Shown: in pieces, positions 7,211-15,008 of the stretch
How positions within the stretch are numbered: position 1 is the stretch's first letter
How the letters are laid out: every line of letters starts with the position of its first letter
Origin: Deltaproteobacteria bacterium
Lineage (GTDB): Bacteria > Desulfobacterota > Anaeroferrophillalia > Anaeroferrophillales > Tharpellaceae
Assembly: GCA_030640695.1 (NCBI GenBank)
Contig: DAOWIX010000010.1
Location: forward strand, 1 to 16,282
Length of the DNA stretch: 16,282 nt
Direction of reading: 5' to 3'
Translations under genes and position numbers: made by a program
The notes under the pieces: model-generated
What the model was told of the DNA's origin: nothing
The model's input: only the letters and a program-made list of their open reading frames with translations
Database searches by the model: none

Positions 7211-7228
7211 CAAAAAAGGAGAAACCTG

Positions 7229-9886
7229 ATGAGCGAACAATATGTCTACAGCTTCGGCGGTGACTATACTGAAGGCGATGCCAGCATGAAAAATCTGCTT
7301 GGCGGCAAAGGTGCCAACCTGGCTGAAATGATCAAGATTGGCGTACCCGTGCCTCCTGGCTTTACAATCACTACTTCTGCCTGTGTTGCCTTTTATGAAA
7401 ACCAGCGCCAATACCCTGAAGGGCTGGAAGAACAGGTTCGTCAGGCGATGAGCAAAACTGAAGAGACCATGACCAAGGGTTTCGGTAGCAACTCCAACCC
7501 TCTACTCTTTTCAGTGCGCTCCGGCGCTCGGGTTTCGATGCCCGGGATGATGGATACGGTGCTTAATTTGGGCTTGAACGACAGCACTGTCGAGGGTCTT
7601 ATCGAAGGTTCGGGCAATGCCCGGTTTGCCTACGACAGCTATCGCCGTTTCATCCAGATGTATGGCAATGTAGTCATGGGAATTGAGGGAGATAAACTCG
7701 AAGAGCTCCTTGAAAAAGCCAAAGAGAAAAAAGGGGTTGCCAGCGACAACGAACTTGAAGCCGATGACCTCAAACTCCTTGTCTCTGACCTTAAAGCCAG
7801 AGTCAAGAAGCTGACTGGAAAAGAGTTTCCAGAAGATCCTTACGATCAACTCTGGGGCGCAATCAGTGCAGTATTCAACTCCTGGAACACAAAACGGGCC
7901 GAAACCTACCGCAAACTCAACAATATCCCAGACCATTGGGGAACAGCCGTTAATGTTCAAGCCATGGTCTTCGGCAATATGGGTGACGAATGCGCCACCG
8001 GGGTTGCTTTTACAAGAGATCCATCAACCGGTGAGAACCTCTTTTATGGTGAATTTCTGGTCAACGCTCAAGGCGAAGATGTAGTCGCCGGAATCCGCAC
8101 TCCGCAACCGATAAATGAGGCGGGCCGTGGTGATTCTGACCTACCTTCACTGGAAACCGTGATGCCGGGTCTCTATCATGAGCTGGTTGCGGTCTATCAG
8201 AAACTTGAAAAACATTATCGGGATATGCAGGATCTCGAATTTACCATCGAAAACCACAAACTCTGGCTTTTACAAACCCGTAGTGGCAAACGCACGATCA
8301 CGGCCGATATCAAGATCGCCCTCGACATGGTCGCTGAAGGCCTGATCGACAAACGTGAAGCCGTTTTAAGGGTGGAACCCGACAAACTCGACAAGCTGCT
8401 ACATCCGACCCTTGATCCTGAGGCTGCCAAAGAGCTGCTTGCCAAAGGCCTGCCCGCCTCACCGGGAGCGGCTTGCGGTGAGATCGTCTTTTGCGCTGAT
8501 GAGGCCGAAGCCATGAACGCTGACGGCCATAAAGTAATTCTCGTAAGAGCCGAAACCTCGCCTGAGGATATCAACGGCATGAACGCGGCCCAAGGGATTC
8601 TGACCTCGCGCGGCGGTATGACTTCACATGCGGCAGTCGTCGCTCGCGGCATGGGTAAATGCTGCGTTGCCGGCTGTGCCGCAATCATTGTCGATTATAA
8701 AACCAACTGTTTCAAAGTCGGTGACAGGCTCTTTAAAAAAGGCGATATCATCACCCTTGATGGTTCAACCGGCGAGGTCTTTATCGGTAAAATCGCAACC
8801 ATCACCCCACAACTGACCGGCGAATTCGGCACTTTCATGAGCTGGGCCGATGAGTTCCGCCGCTTGAAAGTAAGAACCAATGCTGACACCCCGCATGACG
8901 CCACTGTGGCCCGCGATTTCGGAGCCGAGGGTATCGGACTCTGCCGTACCGAACATATGTTCTTTGAAGAAGAACGCATCAAGGCGGTTCGCGAGATGAT
9001 TCTCGCTGATAGCCTGGAGGGCCGAGAACAGGCCCTGGCGAAACTGTTACCATCCCAAAAAAGCGATTTTTTCGGCATTTTCAAGGCCATGGACGGACTC
9101 CCGGTAACCGTCCGCCTGCTTGACCCACCCTTGCATGAATTCCTGCCTCAGAACGAAGATGATATCAAGGAACTGGCGACCATCATGGGGGTCTCTTTAG
9201 CCGCCCTCAAAGAGAGAACTGAAGCCCTGCACGAGTTCAATCCGATGCTGGGTCATCGCGGCTGCCGACTCGGCGTCACCTACCCGGAGATCTATGCCAT
9301 GCAGGTTCGGGCCATCATGGAGGCCGCCTGCGAAGCCACCCGCGATGGGATTACGGTAATCCCTGAGATTATGATTCCGCTGGTTGCCGATGTTAACGAA
9401 CTAAAATTTTTAAAAGATCGAAGCGTTGTCATCTGCGACCGGATTATTGCAGAGTATGGCGTCACTTTAGACTATTTGATCGGCACCATGATTGAGCTGC
9501 CGCGCGCCGCTCTGACTGCCGATGTCATTGCTCAGGAAGCCGAATTTTTCTCTTTCGGAACCAATGATCTGACCCAGACAACCTACGGTTTAAGCCGTGA
9601 TGATGCCGGTAAGTTCCTGCCTGAATATGTCGATAAAAAGATTTTTGCGACTGACCCTTTCGTCTCCATCGACATCGATGGCGTCGGCGCCCTGATCGAG
9701 ATCGGGGTTACCCGAGGCCGAACCACCCGTCCCAACCTTAAAGTCGGTATCTGCGGCGAACATGGTGGTGAACCAGCTTCAGTCGCCTTCTGCCACCGCA
9801 CCGCTCTTGACTATGTCAGTTGTTCTCCATTCAGGGTGCCAATTGCACGTCTGGCCGCAGCCCATGCTGCCCTGATGGATGATTAA
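7229..9886 (+). CDS. ppdK: Pyruvate, phosphate dikinase
   Basis: An 885-residue cytoplasmic enzyme that interconverts pyruvate + ATP + Pi and phosphoenolpyruvate + AMP + PPi, the usual length for PPDK. The N-terminal ATP-grasp domain begins with LLGGKGANLAEM and carries SVRSGARVSMPGMMDTVLNLG. The swivelling phosphohistidine domain has GGMTSHAAVVARGMG with the catalytic His at 467; the Thr two residues before it (465) is the site that PDRP regulatory proteins phosphorylate in other organisms. The C-terminal PEP-binding barrel has FFSFGTNDLTQTTYGLSRDD and the catalytic Cys 842 in CGEHGG. All are intact. AAAAAGGAG (7213-7221) is a strong ribosome binding site for the ATG at 7229. In an anaerobe it can run toward PEP for gluconeogenesis or toward pyruvate in PPi-linked glycolysis. 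No PDRP gene is in the window. Confidence 0.97.
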   Translation: MSEQYVYSFGGDYTEGDASMKNLLGGKGANLAEMIKIGVPVPPGFTITTSACVAFYENQRQYPEGLEEQVRQAMSKTEETMTKGFGSNSNPLLFSVRSGARVSMPGMMDTVLNLGLNDSTVEGLIEGSGNARFAYDSYRRFIQMYGNVVMGIEGDKLEELLEKAKEKKGVASDNELEADDLKLLVSDLKARVKKLTGKEFPEDPYDQLWGAISAVFNSWNTKRAETYRKLNNIPDHWGTAVNVQAMVFGNMGDECATGVAFTRDPSTGENLFYGEFLVNAQGEDVVAGIRTPQPINEAGRGDSDLPSLETVMPGLYHELVAVYQKLEKHYRDMQDLEFTIENHKLWLLQTRSGKRTITADIKIALDMVAEGLIDKREAVLRVEPDKLDKLLHPTLDPEAAKELLAKGLPASPGAACGEIVFCADEAEAMNADGHKVILVRAETSPEDINGMNAAQGILTSRGGMTSHAAVVARGMGKCCVAGCAAIIVDYKTNCFKVGDRLFKKGDIITLDGSTGEVFIGKIATITPQLTGEFGTFMSWADEFRRLKVRTNADTPHDATVARDFGAEGIGLCRTEHMFFEEERIKAVREMILADSLEGREQALAKLLPSQKSDFFGIFKAMDGLPVTVRLLDPPLHEFLPQNEDDIKELATIMGVSLAALKERTEALHEFNPMLGHRGCRLGVTYPEIYAMQVRAIMEAACEATRDGITVIPEIMIPLVADVNELKFLKDRSVVICDRIIAEYGVTLDYLIGTMIELPRAALTADVIAQEAEFFSFGTNDLTQTTYGLSRDDAGKFLPEYVDKKIFATDPFVSIDIDGVGALIEIGVTRGRTTRPNLKVGICGEHGGEPASVAFCHRTALDYVSCSPFRVPIARLAAAHAALMDD

Positions 9887-9911
9887 TAAAACTGGTAACT
9901 ATTCAAAAGAT

Positions 9912-9945
9912 AGTCTAAGGGGTCAACGAAGTCTAAAGGGTCAAA
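9912..9945. repeat. Imperfect direct repeat downstream of ppdK
   Basis: AGTCTAAGGGGTCAA (9912-9926) recurs as AGTCTAAAGGGTCAA (9930-9944), one mismatch in 15 bases, spaced 18 bases start to start. The second copy forms the left arm of the hairpin at 9931-9963. The unit is different from the GCAGTGG family. Confidence 0.75.
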
Positions 9946-9963
9946 TAATTTAGCCCTTTAGAC
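9931..9963 (+). terminator. 10-bp stem-loop after ppdK, possible terminator
   Basis: GTCTAAAGGG (9931-9940) pairs perfectly with CCCTTTAGAC (9954-9963) across a 13-base loop. The sequence after it is T-rich but broken (CTCTTTGGCCTCTTTTGCC), so termination is possible rather than certain. It stands 45 bases after the ppdK stop and separates ppdK from the glycosylase gene. Confidence 0.45.
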
Positions 9964-10035
9964 CTCTTTGGCCTCTTTTGCCTTTACGACTCATAGCTCG
10001 GTTCCGGCAAAACAAAAATAGGGACACTAACTCCT

Positions 10036-10686
10036 TTGGTCAAAGAACCCGATTGTAATCTGATAAAAGTTTACGAAACCCTTCTGACTACATTCGGACC
10101 CCAGAACTGGTGGCCTGCCGAGGGGCCGGAAGAGATGATTATCGGTGCCCTACTGACCCAGAACACGACCTGGAAAAATGTCGAAAAAGCCCTTGCCAAT
10201 TTGCGCAGTCATAACCAGCTTTCATTTTCAGCAATTTCGACTTTGCCTCTACCGGAACTCCAGAAACGAATCAAACCTTCCGGCTACTTTCGCCAGAAGA
10301 GTGAACGACTAAAAGCTTTGGCAACAGCCATTATTAATGCCGGCGGACTCCGTCAACTGGCCCAAAAAGAGACTCTTGACTTAAGAACATGGTTTATCGC
10401 TTTGAAAGGAGTCGGCCCGGAGACTGCAGACAGTATCCTGCTTTATGCTTTCAAACGACCGCTTTTCGTTATTGATGCCTACACCTTAAGGATATGTAAA
10501 CGACATAATTGGCTACCAAGCTCCACCGACTATGCTAAAGCTCAAAATTATTTCAGTTGTCAGCTGGCTCCGGATCCAGCCATTTTCAATGAATTTCATG
10601 CCCTACTCGTTCAGATCGGCAAAAACTTCTGCCGACCCAAGAACCCACTTTGCAAAAAATGCCCTCTAAACCATTTACTTGATTGA
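10036..10686 (+). CDS. HhH-GPD DNA glycosylase, COG2231 (endonuclease III-like) type
   Basis: A 216-residue base-excision repair glycosylase. The start is a TTG with no strong Shine-Dalgarno; no better start exists upstream, and the following VYETLLTTFGPQNWWPAEGPEEMIIGA-type segment is the expected family N-terminus. The LLTQNTTWKNVEKA segment is typical. The helix-hairpin-helix is LKGVGPETADS (about 122-132): where endonuclease III has its catalytic Lys, this has Glu, while the catalytic Asp is kept (VIDAYT). That pattern points to a monofunctional glycosylase such as the 3-methyladenine-type MagIII/COG2231 group. The C-terminal iron-sulfur loop shows three of four cysteines, in FCRPKNPLCKKCPL; the fourth is absent before the stop. 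The GGDEF gene starts 25 bases downstream. Confidence 0.85.
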   Translation: MVKEPDCNLIKVYETLLTTFGPQNWWPAEGPEEMIIGALLTQNTTWKNVEKALANLRSHNQLSFSAISTLPLPELQKRIKPSGYFRQKSERLKALATAIINAGGLRQLAQKETLDLRTWFIALKGVGPETADSILLYAFKRPLFVIDAYTLRICKRHNWLPSSTDYAKAQNYFSCQLAPDPAIFNEFHALLVQIGKNFCRPKNPLCKKCPLNHLLD

Positions 10687-10700
10687 CTTCATAAAACTTA

Positions 10701-10706
10701 AGAGGA
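10701..10706 (+). promoter_or_regulatory. Ribosome binding site that fixes the GGDEF gene start
   Basis: AGAGGA lies 5 bases before the ATG at 10712. The in-frame ATG at 10679 would overlap the glycosylase gene, has no such site, and would add 11 residues of no recognisable character, so 10712 is preferred. Confidence 0.6.
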
Positions 10707-10711
10707 TCACC

Positions 10712-11878
10712 ATGAGTGCCGATAACACGCCTCAAAAGAGTACAGTAATTGATGCTAAAAAAGCCATTTTTGACAAAATTTTCAAAGAGAACCAAGATCT
10801 TAGAGACCGCAACTATGAACTTTCCCATACCTTAAAAAATTTTGAAGAATTAGCCAGAAAACGAGAAGATCAACAAAAACGTTTTGAAGATCTTGAAGAG
10901 GGTATCCTCAAAGCCGATGATCTTTACAGCATGACCAGCGAACTCCAAAATAAACTTGCCACTGATTTTTCCATCCCTCTGGCCAACCTCTCACTCATCG
11001 AGAGTGTAAAAAACACTATAGGTCTCGAACTTCAGGAAATCTTTGCGCCCGCAGGATATGATCAGGCAAACACACTTACCCCCGCCATGACCTTCATCAG
11101 CGAGAAGGACTACAATCGGCTCTTCCCCCGACATCAACCCTTGGTTGCCAGCCACCCTGACCCGATCCTCCTCGCCCAGTTTGGCCCCCTTCCCAAAAAT
11201 GCTCTCCCGATCGCTTCAGCCGCCTTTGTCCCGCTTATCAGTCGCGGGCGGGCCGTCGGCACCCTCAATATGGCGAGTCCTGATCCCGATAAATTCATTC
11301 CGGGAACGGCTACTGACGCAGTAGAAAGCCTGGGCCGAAAACTCGCCACCATCATAGAGAACACCCTCTTAATGGCACAATTGCAAAAGCTTCTACGCAC
11401 CGACCCTCTGACCGGACTCTATAACCGACGCACTCTCGACGAGGTTCTGCCGGTCGAATTTGCCAGGGCTCAACGTTACGGCCACCCGTTAAGCCTGATC
11501 ATGATTGATCTTGATGATTTCAAGCTCGTCAACGACCGCTACGGCCACCCGGCCGGTGATCAGGTTCTTGAGGAGACCGGAGCCCTGATCAGTAACAATC
11601 TACGCCAACATGATATTGGCCTCCGCTACGGCGGCGATGAGTTCACCATCATCCTGCCCGACACTAACGAACAACAGGGCCGGGCAATCATCAGCAAACT
11701 AAACAAACTAGCCTCTGCCGCCAAAATTCAAGTCGATCCAGATAACAATCTCGCAATAAAACTATCTGCCGGTCTCGCCACCTTCCACGACGGCTCCTTA
11801 ACTACCGTCGAAGCCCTGAAAAAAGCCGCAGACAAAGATTTATATCGAAATAAAGAGACCAAAAAGGAGCAACAGTAA
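10712..11878 (+). CDS. Diguanylate cyclase with coiled-coil and DUF484/GAF-like sensor region
   Basis: A 388-residue soluble protein predicted to make cyclic di-GMP from two GTP. Residues about 15-75 are charged and heptad-like, probably a coiled coil for dimerisation. The middle (about 80-225), with FISEKDYNRLF, SAAFVPLISRGRAVGTLNMASPD and KFIPGTATDAVESLG, looks like the GAF-type fold of DUF484 proteins. The GGDEF domain begins near LLRTDPLTGLYNRR and has the catalytic motif GGDEF intact (307-311); RQHD (298-301), five residues before it, fits the product-inhibition I-site RxxD. There is no membrane segment or receiver domain, so the signal is probably cytoplasmic. No EAL or HD-GYP partner is in the window. 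It follows the glycosylase gene by 25 bases, but a functional link is not evident. Confidence 0.92.
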   Translation: MSADNTPQKSTVIDAKKAIFDKIFKENQDLRDRNYELSHTLKNFEELARKREDQQKRFEDLEEGILKADDLYSMTSELQNKLATDFSIPLANLSLIESVKNTIGLELQEIFAPAGYDQANTLTPAMTFISEKDYNRLFPRHQPLVASHPDPILLAQFGPLPKNALPIASAAFVPLISRGRAVGTLNMASPDPDKFIPGTATDAVESLGRKLATIIENTLLMAQLQKLLRTDPLTGLYNRRTLDEVLPVEFARAQRYGHPLSLIMIDLDDFKLVNDRYGHPAGDQVLEETGALISNNLRQHDIGLRYGGDEFTIILPDTNEQQGRAIISKLNKLASAAKIQVDPDNNLAIKLSAGLATFHDGSLTTVEALKKAADKDLYRNKETKKEQQ

Positions 11879-11897
11879 ACCCATATGCTCTTTATTT
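11861..11897. terminator. Probable bidirectional terminator between convergent operons
   Basis: AAGGAGCA (11864-11871) pairs with TGCTCTTT (11886-11893), an 8-bp stem with one G-T wobble and a 14-base loop. On the plus strand the stem runs into TTTATTT; on the minus strand it is followed by a five-T run (complement of 11861-11865). It overlaps the last codons of the GGDEF gene and sits just past the stop of the minus-strand PDZ gene, only 26 bases away. A second possible pairing (AAACCC 11877-11882 with GGGTTT 11900-11905) would compete with it. Confidence 0.5.
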
Positions 11898-11904
11898 CGG
11901 GGTT

Positions 11905-12993
11905 TTAATAGACGACTCGCTGCCTCTGACAGGTGAACTCCAGGAAATCGCCCTCGCGTTCGACCATCAGGGTGACCGGAAGGCCGGCTTGGCCGCGAAT
12001 CAGTTCTACTACTTCACGCAACGAGAAGTCATCGACTGCGAGACTATCGACGACAACCAGGCGGTCTCCAGCGGCCAAGCCCTCAAGGGCCGCTGGTGAA
12101 TCGTCCAATACATCAGCAATCTCATAACCCACTTCGCTTTTGACCAAGCGGGCGCCGATGCCGACCAGAGCCAGCCGACCTCTACCTTCCTGATTTCGTT
12201 CAAGTGATACTTCAAAGAAAAAAGGATTGTTACGGTTTTTAAAATCAATTCCGGAGAGCATTTCACTGACATATCCCGAAGCCGAAACCGTCATCGTCAT
12301 CAGGCCGCTATTATTTCCCCAAAGCTCAAAGAAACCGGCATCATCGGCTACGGCCCGGAGTGCTCCGACCGTAATTCTAGCACTGCCTAAGGGGGCGCCG
12401 CTATCCCGGCTATAAACCCGTCCATTAACACCATTAATCTCAATCCTGCCTCTACCGGTTTTTTTTAATTCATTAAGATAAACATCAAAGCGGGCCAGAC
12501 CACTACCACCCCGAACATCAAACTGCCGAACCTCCAGGGTCTTGAAACCTGCACAGGAAAAGCTTAAGCGCCCGACCTCTCCCTCCAGCCAGAGATGAAA
12601 TTCCCCCGACTGATCGGTAACCAGACTCTCACCATTAAAGCTTACTTGGCATGCATTAAGCGGCAGTCCGCTGGCAAGGCCAAAAACCGTCCCTTCGACC
12701 CCGAAATCGGCCCCCGGTGAGACCTTATCTATTACCCTCTCCGACTTTTTCGGCACTATTTTCTCTTCGGAAACAACTTTGGCCGTTTTATCAGTCGGAG
12801 TTGTCGTCTTCGGGACACCAGACGGAGGCAAGGCACTTTTAAGAGTTTCAGATGTTTTTTGCACCCCATCTTCCGGCATTGATACAGACGGTGCCATCTC
12901 AGGTTCATAAACGACAAAGAAAAAACCGCCGATAAACAGGAGAATAATCAATCCCACCAACAAAAATTCAAGTTTTATAAATTTTAGTTTCAT
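11905..12993 (-). CDS. Membrane-anchored PDZ protein with two carboxypeptidase-regulatory-like domains
   Basis: A 362-residue protein of unknown function. Residues 9-29 are one hydrophobic N-terminal segment after a basic start, with no lipobox or clear cleavage site, so a signal anchor with the rest in the periplasm is likely. Residues 30-96 are a Pro/Thr/Lys-rich linker. Two beta-rich segments follow, at about 97-176 and 188-266, each starting with a G-x-V-x-S/G pattern and containing TDxSGxFxLW or DDAGFFELW. They resemble carboxypeptidase D regulatory (transthyretin-like) domains. About 273-345 is a PDZ domain with VLDDSPAALEGLAAGDRLVVVD. No protease triad is seen. GspC of type II secretion has a comparable anchor-plus-PDZ plan but not these middle domains. 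The ATG overlaps the recD stop (ATGA), with GGAG just upstream, so translation is coupled to recD. Confidence 0.85.
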   Translation of the reverse strand: MKLKFIKLEFLLVGLIILLFIGGFFFVVYEPEMAPSVSMPEDGVQKTSETLKSALPPSGVPKTTTPTDKTAKVVSEEKIVPKKSERVIDKVSPGADFGVEGTVFGLASGLPLNACQVSFNGESLVTDQSGEFHLWLEGEVGRLSFSCAGFKTLEVRQFDVRGGSGLARFDVYLNELKKTGRGRIEINGVNGRVYSRDSGAPLGSARITVGALRAVADDAGFFELWGNNSGLMTMTVSASGYVSEMLSGIDFKNRNNPFFFEVSLERNQEGRGRLALVGIGARLVKSEVGYEIADVLDDSPAALEGLAAGDRLVVVDSLAVDDFSLREVVELIRGQAGLPVTLMVEREGDFLEFTCQRQRVVY

Positions 12994-15008
12994 CTCATCT
13001 CCTGCAAGGTTTTCAACAAGCCGCTGGAGCGCTCAACCCGGTATCGGCAAGCAGCTGCCAAAGGAGCTATCAAAGAAGCTGTACTGCAAGAGCGGCCCGT
13101 AACCTCAGGGAGCCAGATCTCAATCCTTTTTGCGGCCCGGGTGACAGCCGTATAAAGCATCTCCCGAGTCAGCAGAGCACTCTCCTGTCCCGGCCAAAGG
13201 AGCACTACTCTTTGGAAACCAGACCCTTGTGCCTTATGAACGGTAACCGCAAAAGCACTTTCATGGCTCGGCAGACGTAACGGAGGAAAGGCCGCAAAAC
13301 TGCCGTCGGCACGCCTAAACCAGGCCATTAAGCGGCCTTCGGCATCGGGCCAGATCAGACCGATATCGCCATTATAGAGATTAAGTTGCGGAGCGTTGCG
13401 GGTGATCATCAAAGGACGCCCGCGATAATACTGCTGGCTGGCCTGAAGGCCTAAAGCTCGCGGCAGAAGGCGGTTAAGATTTTCAACCCCGAAACGCCCA
13501 CGACGCAATGGCGAAAGCATGCGAAAACTCTGAAAAAGGGCAAAAGCGGTAGCCAGGTCATCAATCTCACTATACGATTTAAGCATAATCGCATGACCGT
13601 TAATCTCAACCTCTTGACGGGCTATTTCATTTAATAGAAAAACTTCAAAAGCCGAACCTTCCACCGGCAAAATGCGAATGCCGACTTCGCCGCTGGGATC
13701 TTTTGTGCATAGTTGTTCTAACTCGTCATCAACAGTCCTTGCCGGTGCCATAATCGCCCTTTGCAAACGGGCGATACCACCATCTGGAGCAAACCGGTAA
13801 CTTCTTTTAAGTTCAATAATATGGTCAGCTAAAAGAGCTTTTTCCATGACTGCGGGCAGCTTGGATGCCGGCGCCAGTCGGGCCAAATCTTTTTGAAAGG
13901 CTGAAGAGAAGCAGTTTTCAGAGCCCAAAGAACAGAGATCACCAAGCACGGCTCCGGCTTCGACCGAGGCCAGCTGATTTTTGTCGCCTAAAAGAATGAC
14001 GGCACAGGCTTTGGGCAGAGCCGCAAAAAGGCTGCTCATGATCCAGAGCGGCACCATCGAAGCTTCATCGACAATCAGCAGATCAACCGGCAGCAGGTTA
14101 GCAGCATGATAGCGAAAACCCTGACCCGGCCGATAGCCAAGCAGACGATGAATGGTTGCAGCTTGAAGTTTAAGGAGTTCTTCCCTGACACTCTCCGAAC
14201 AATCGAGAAAACCGACCTCATCTAACAGGGCCTGGTGCAGGCGGGCCTGAGCCAGGCCGGTGGGAGCACAGAGGACAATTCGGTGTTGAGTATGATACTC
14301 AAGCCAGAGGGCGGCAACGGCTGCGACCACCGAGGTCTTTCCGCAACCAGGACCGCCGCTGATGATCGTAAAACGGTTACGCAAACCGGCACAAACGGCG
14401 GCGGCCTGAAAATTAAATAATTGCCCTTCACCTTCACCTGAAATTTCATCATAATCGGCGCCGGCAAAGCGTGGTGCCACAGTAGCCAAAGCCTGGATGG
14501 GTTCAGGAAAAACAAAAGGTGGAACTTTAAGACGCTCATTTATCATTCGTGCCAGACGCTGCTCATAGTCCCAGTAACGCTGGAGATAGAGGCGCCCATC
14601 ATCAAGCACCAGCAAATGACGCCGCAAGGCCGCATTTGCTGGATTTGCTACGGCAACGTGACCGGTGAGATCGGCTTCCCAATTTGCAGGCCATTTAAGA
14701 GATGAAAGCTTAAACGCAGTTTCATCCTCAAGATCAAAATCGTTGCCCGCCAGGAGCCACTCGGAGAAACCTTCCGCCATACTCCGCAACGGCAGACAGA
14801 TCTGACGACGGCTGTTAACCACATAACTGGCGAGCAAAGCGGCCAGAAAAAGTGGCCAGCAAGCATCATCTCCTGCCTGCCGACAGACCAGTCGGGCAAA
14901 ATGAATATCGATATAGTCAAACGGGCCGGGGGTCGAGAGAGACTCCAGGAGGGTGATATTTTCTGCGGCTCCGACAGCAATCGATTTTTTCTTTTTCATA
15001 AAAGTCAC
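12990..15008 (-). CDS. recD: RecBCD helicase subunit RecD (exodeoxyribonuclease V alpha)
   Basis: A 672-residue superfamily 1B 5'-to-3' DNA helicase, slightly longer than E. coli RecD (about 608). Helicase motifs in order: Walker A GGPGCGKT (218-225), Ia APTGLAQARL (248-257), Walker B LLIVDEASMV (310-319), III LLGDKNQLASVEAG (339-352), a KRSYRF motif (401-406), V TVHKAQGSGFQRV (589-601) and VI LYTAVTRAAKR (618-628). All look functional. The start used is a GTG at 15008 that overlaps the recB stop (GTGA); an in-frame ATG three codons later (14999) is the alternative, and neither has a strong Shine-Dalgarno. In the RecBCD complex it resects double-strand ends. It follows recB directly and overlaps the PDZ gene downstream. 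recC is not in the window and may lie to the right. Confidence 0.95.
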   Translation of the reverse strand: MTFMKKKKSIAVGAAENITLLESLSTPGPFDYIDIHFARLVCRQAGDDACWPLFLAALLASYVVNSRRQICLPLRSMAEGFSEWLLAGNDFDLEDETAFKLSSLKWPANWEADLTGHVAVANPANAALRRHLLVLDDGRLYLQRYWDYEQRLARMINERLKVPPFVFPEPIQALATVAPRFAGADYDEISGEGEGQLFNFQAAAVCAGLRNRFTIISGGPGCGKTSVVAAVAALWLEYHTQHRIVLCAPTGLAQARLHQALLDEVGFLDCSESVREELLKLQAATIHRLLGYRPGQGFRYHAANLLPVDLLIVDEASMVPLWIMSSLFAALPKACAVILLGDKNQLASVEAGAVLGDLCSLGSENCFSSAFQKDLARLAPASKLPAVMEKALLADHIIELKRSYRFAPDGGIARLQRAIMAPARTVDDELEQLCTKDPSGEVGIRILPVEGSAFEVFLLNEIARQEVEINGHAIMLKSYSEIDDLATAFALFQSFRMLSPLRRGRFGVENLNRLLPRALGLQASQQYYRGRPLMITRNAPQLNLYNGDIGLIWPDAEGRLMAWFRRADGSFAAFPPLRLPSHESAFAVTVHKAQGSGFQRVVLLWPGQESALLTREMLYTAVTRAAKRIEIWLPEVTGRSCSTASLIAPLAAACRYRVERSSGLLKTLQEMR

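Noticed and set aside
6866..7411. Minus-strand open frame of 181 codons opposite the glyS end and ppdK start
   Set aside because: It spans two well-supported genes on the other strand and its product shows no domain; open antisense frames are expected with this codon use.
8215..9090. Minus-strand frames opposite ppdK
   Set aside because: Shadows of ppdK; low-complexity Ser/Arg-rich products without motifs or starts.
11905..12993. PDZ protein as GspC or a DegP/HtrA protease
   Set aside because: No trypsin-like catalytic triad, and the two carboxypeptidase-regulatory-like domains do not match the GspC homology region; no gsp genes nearby.
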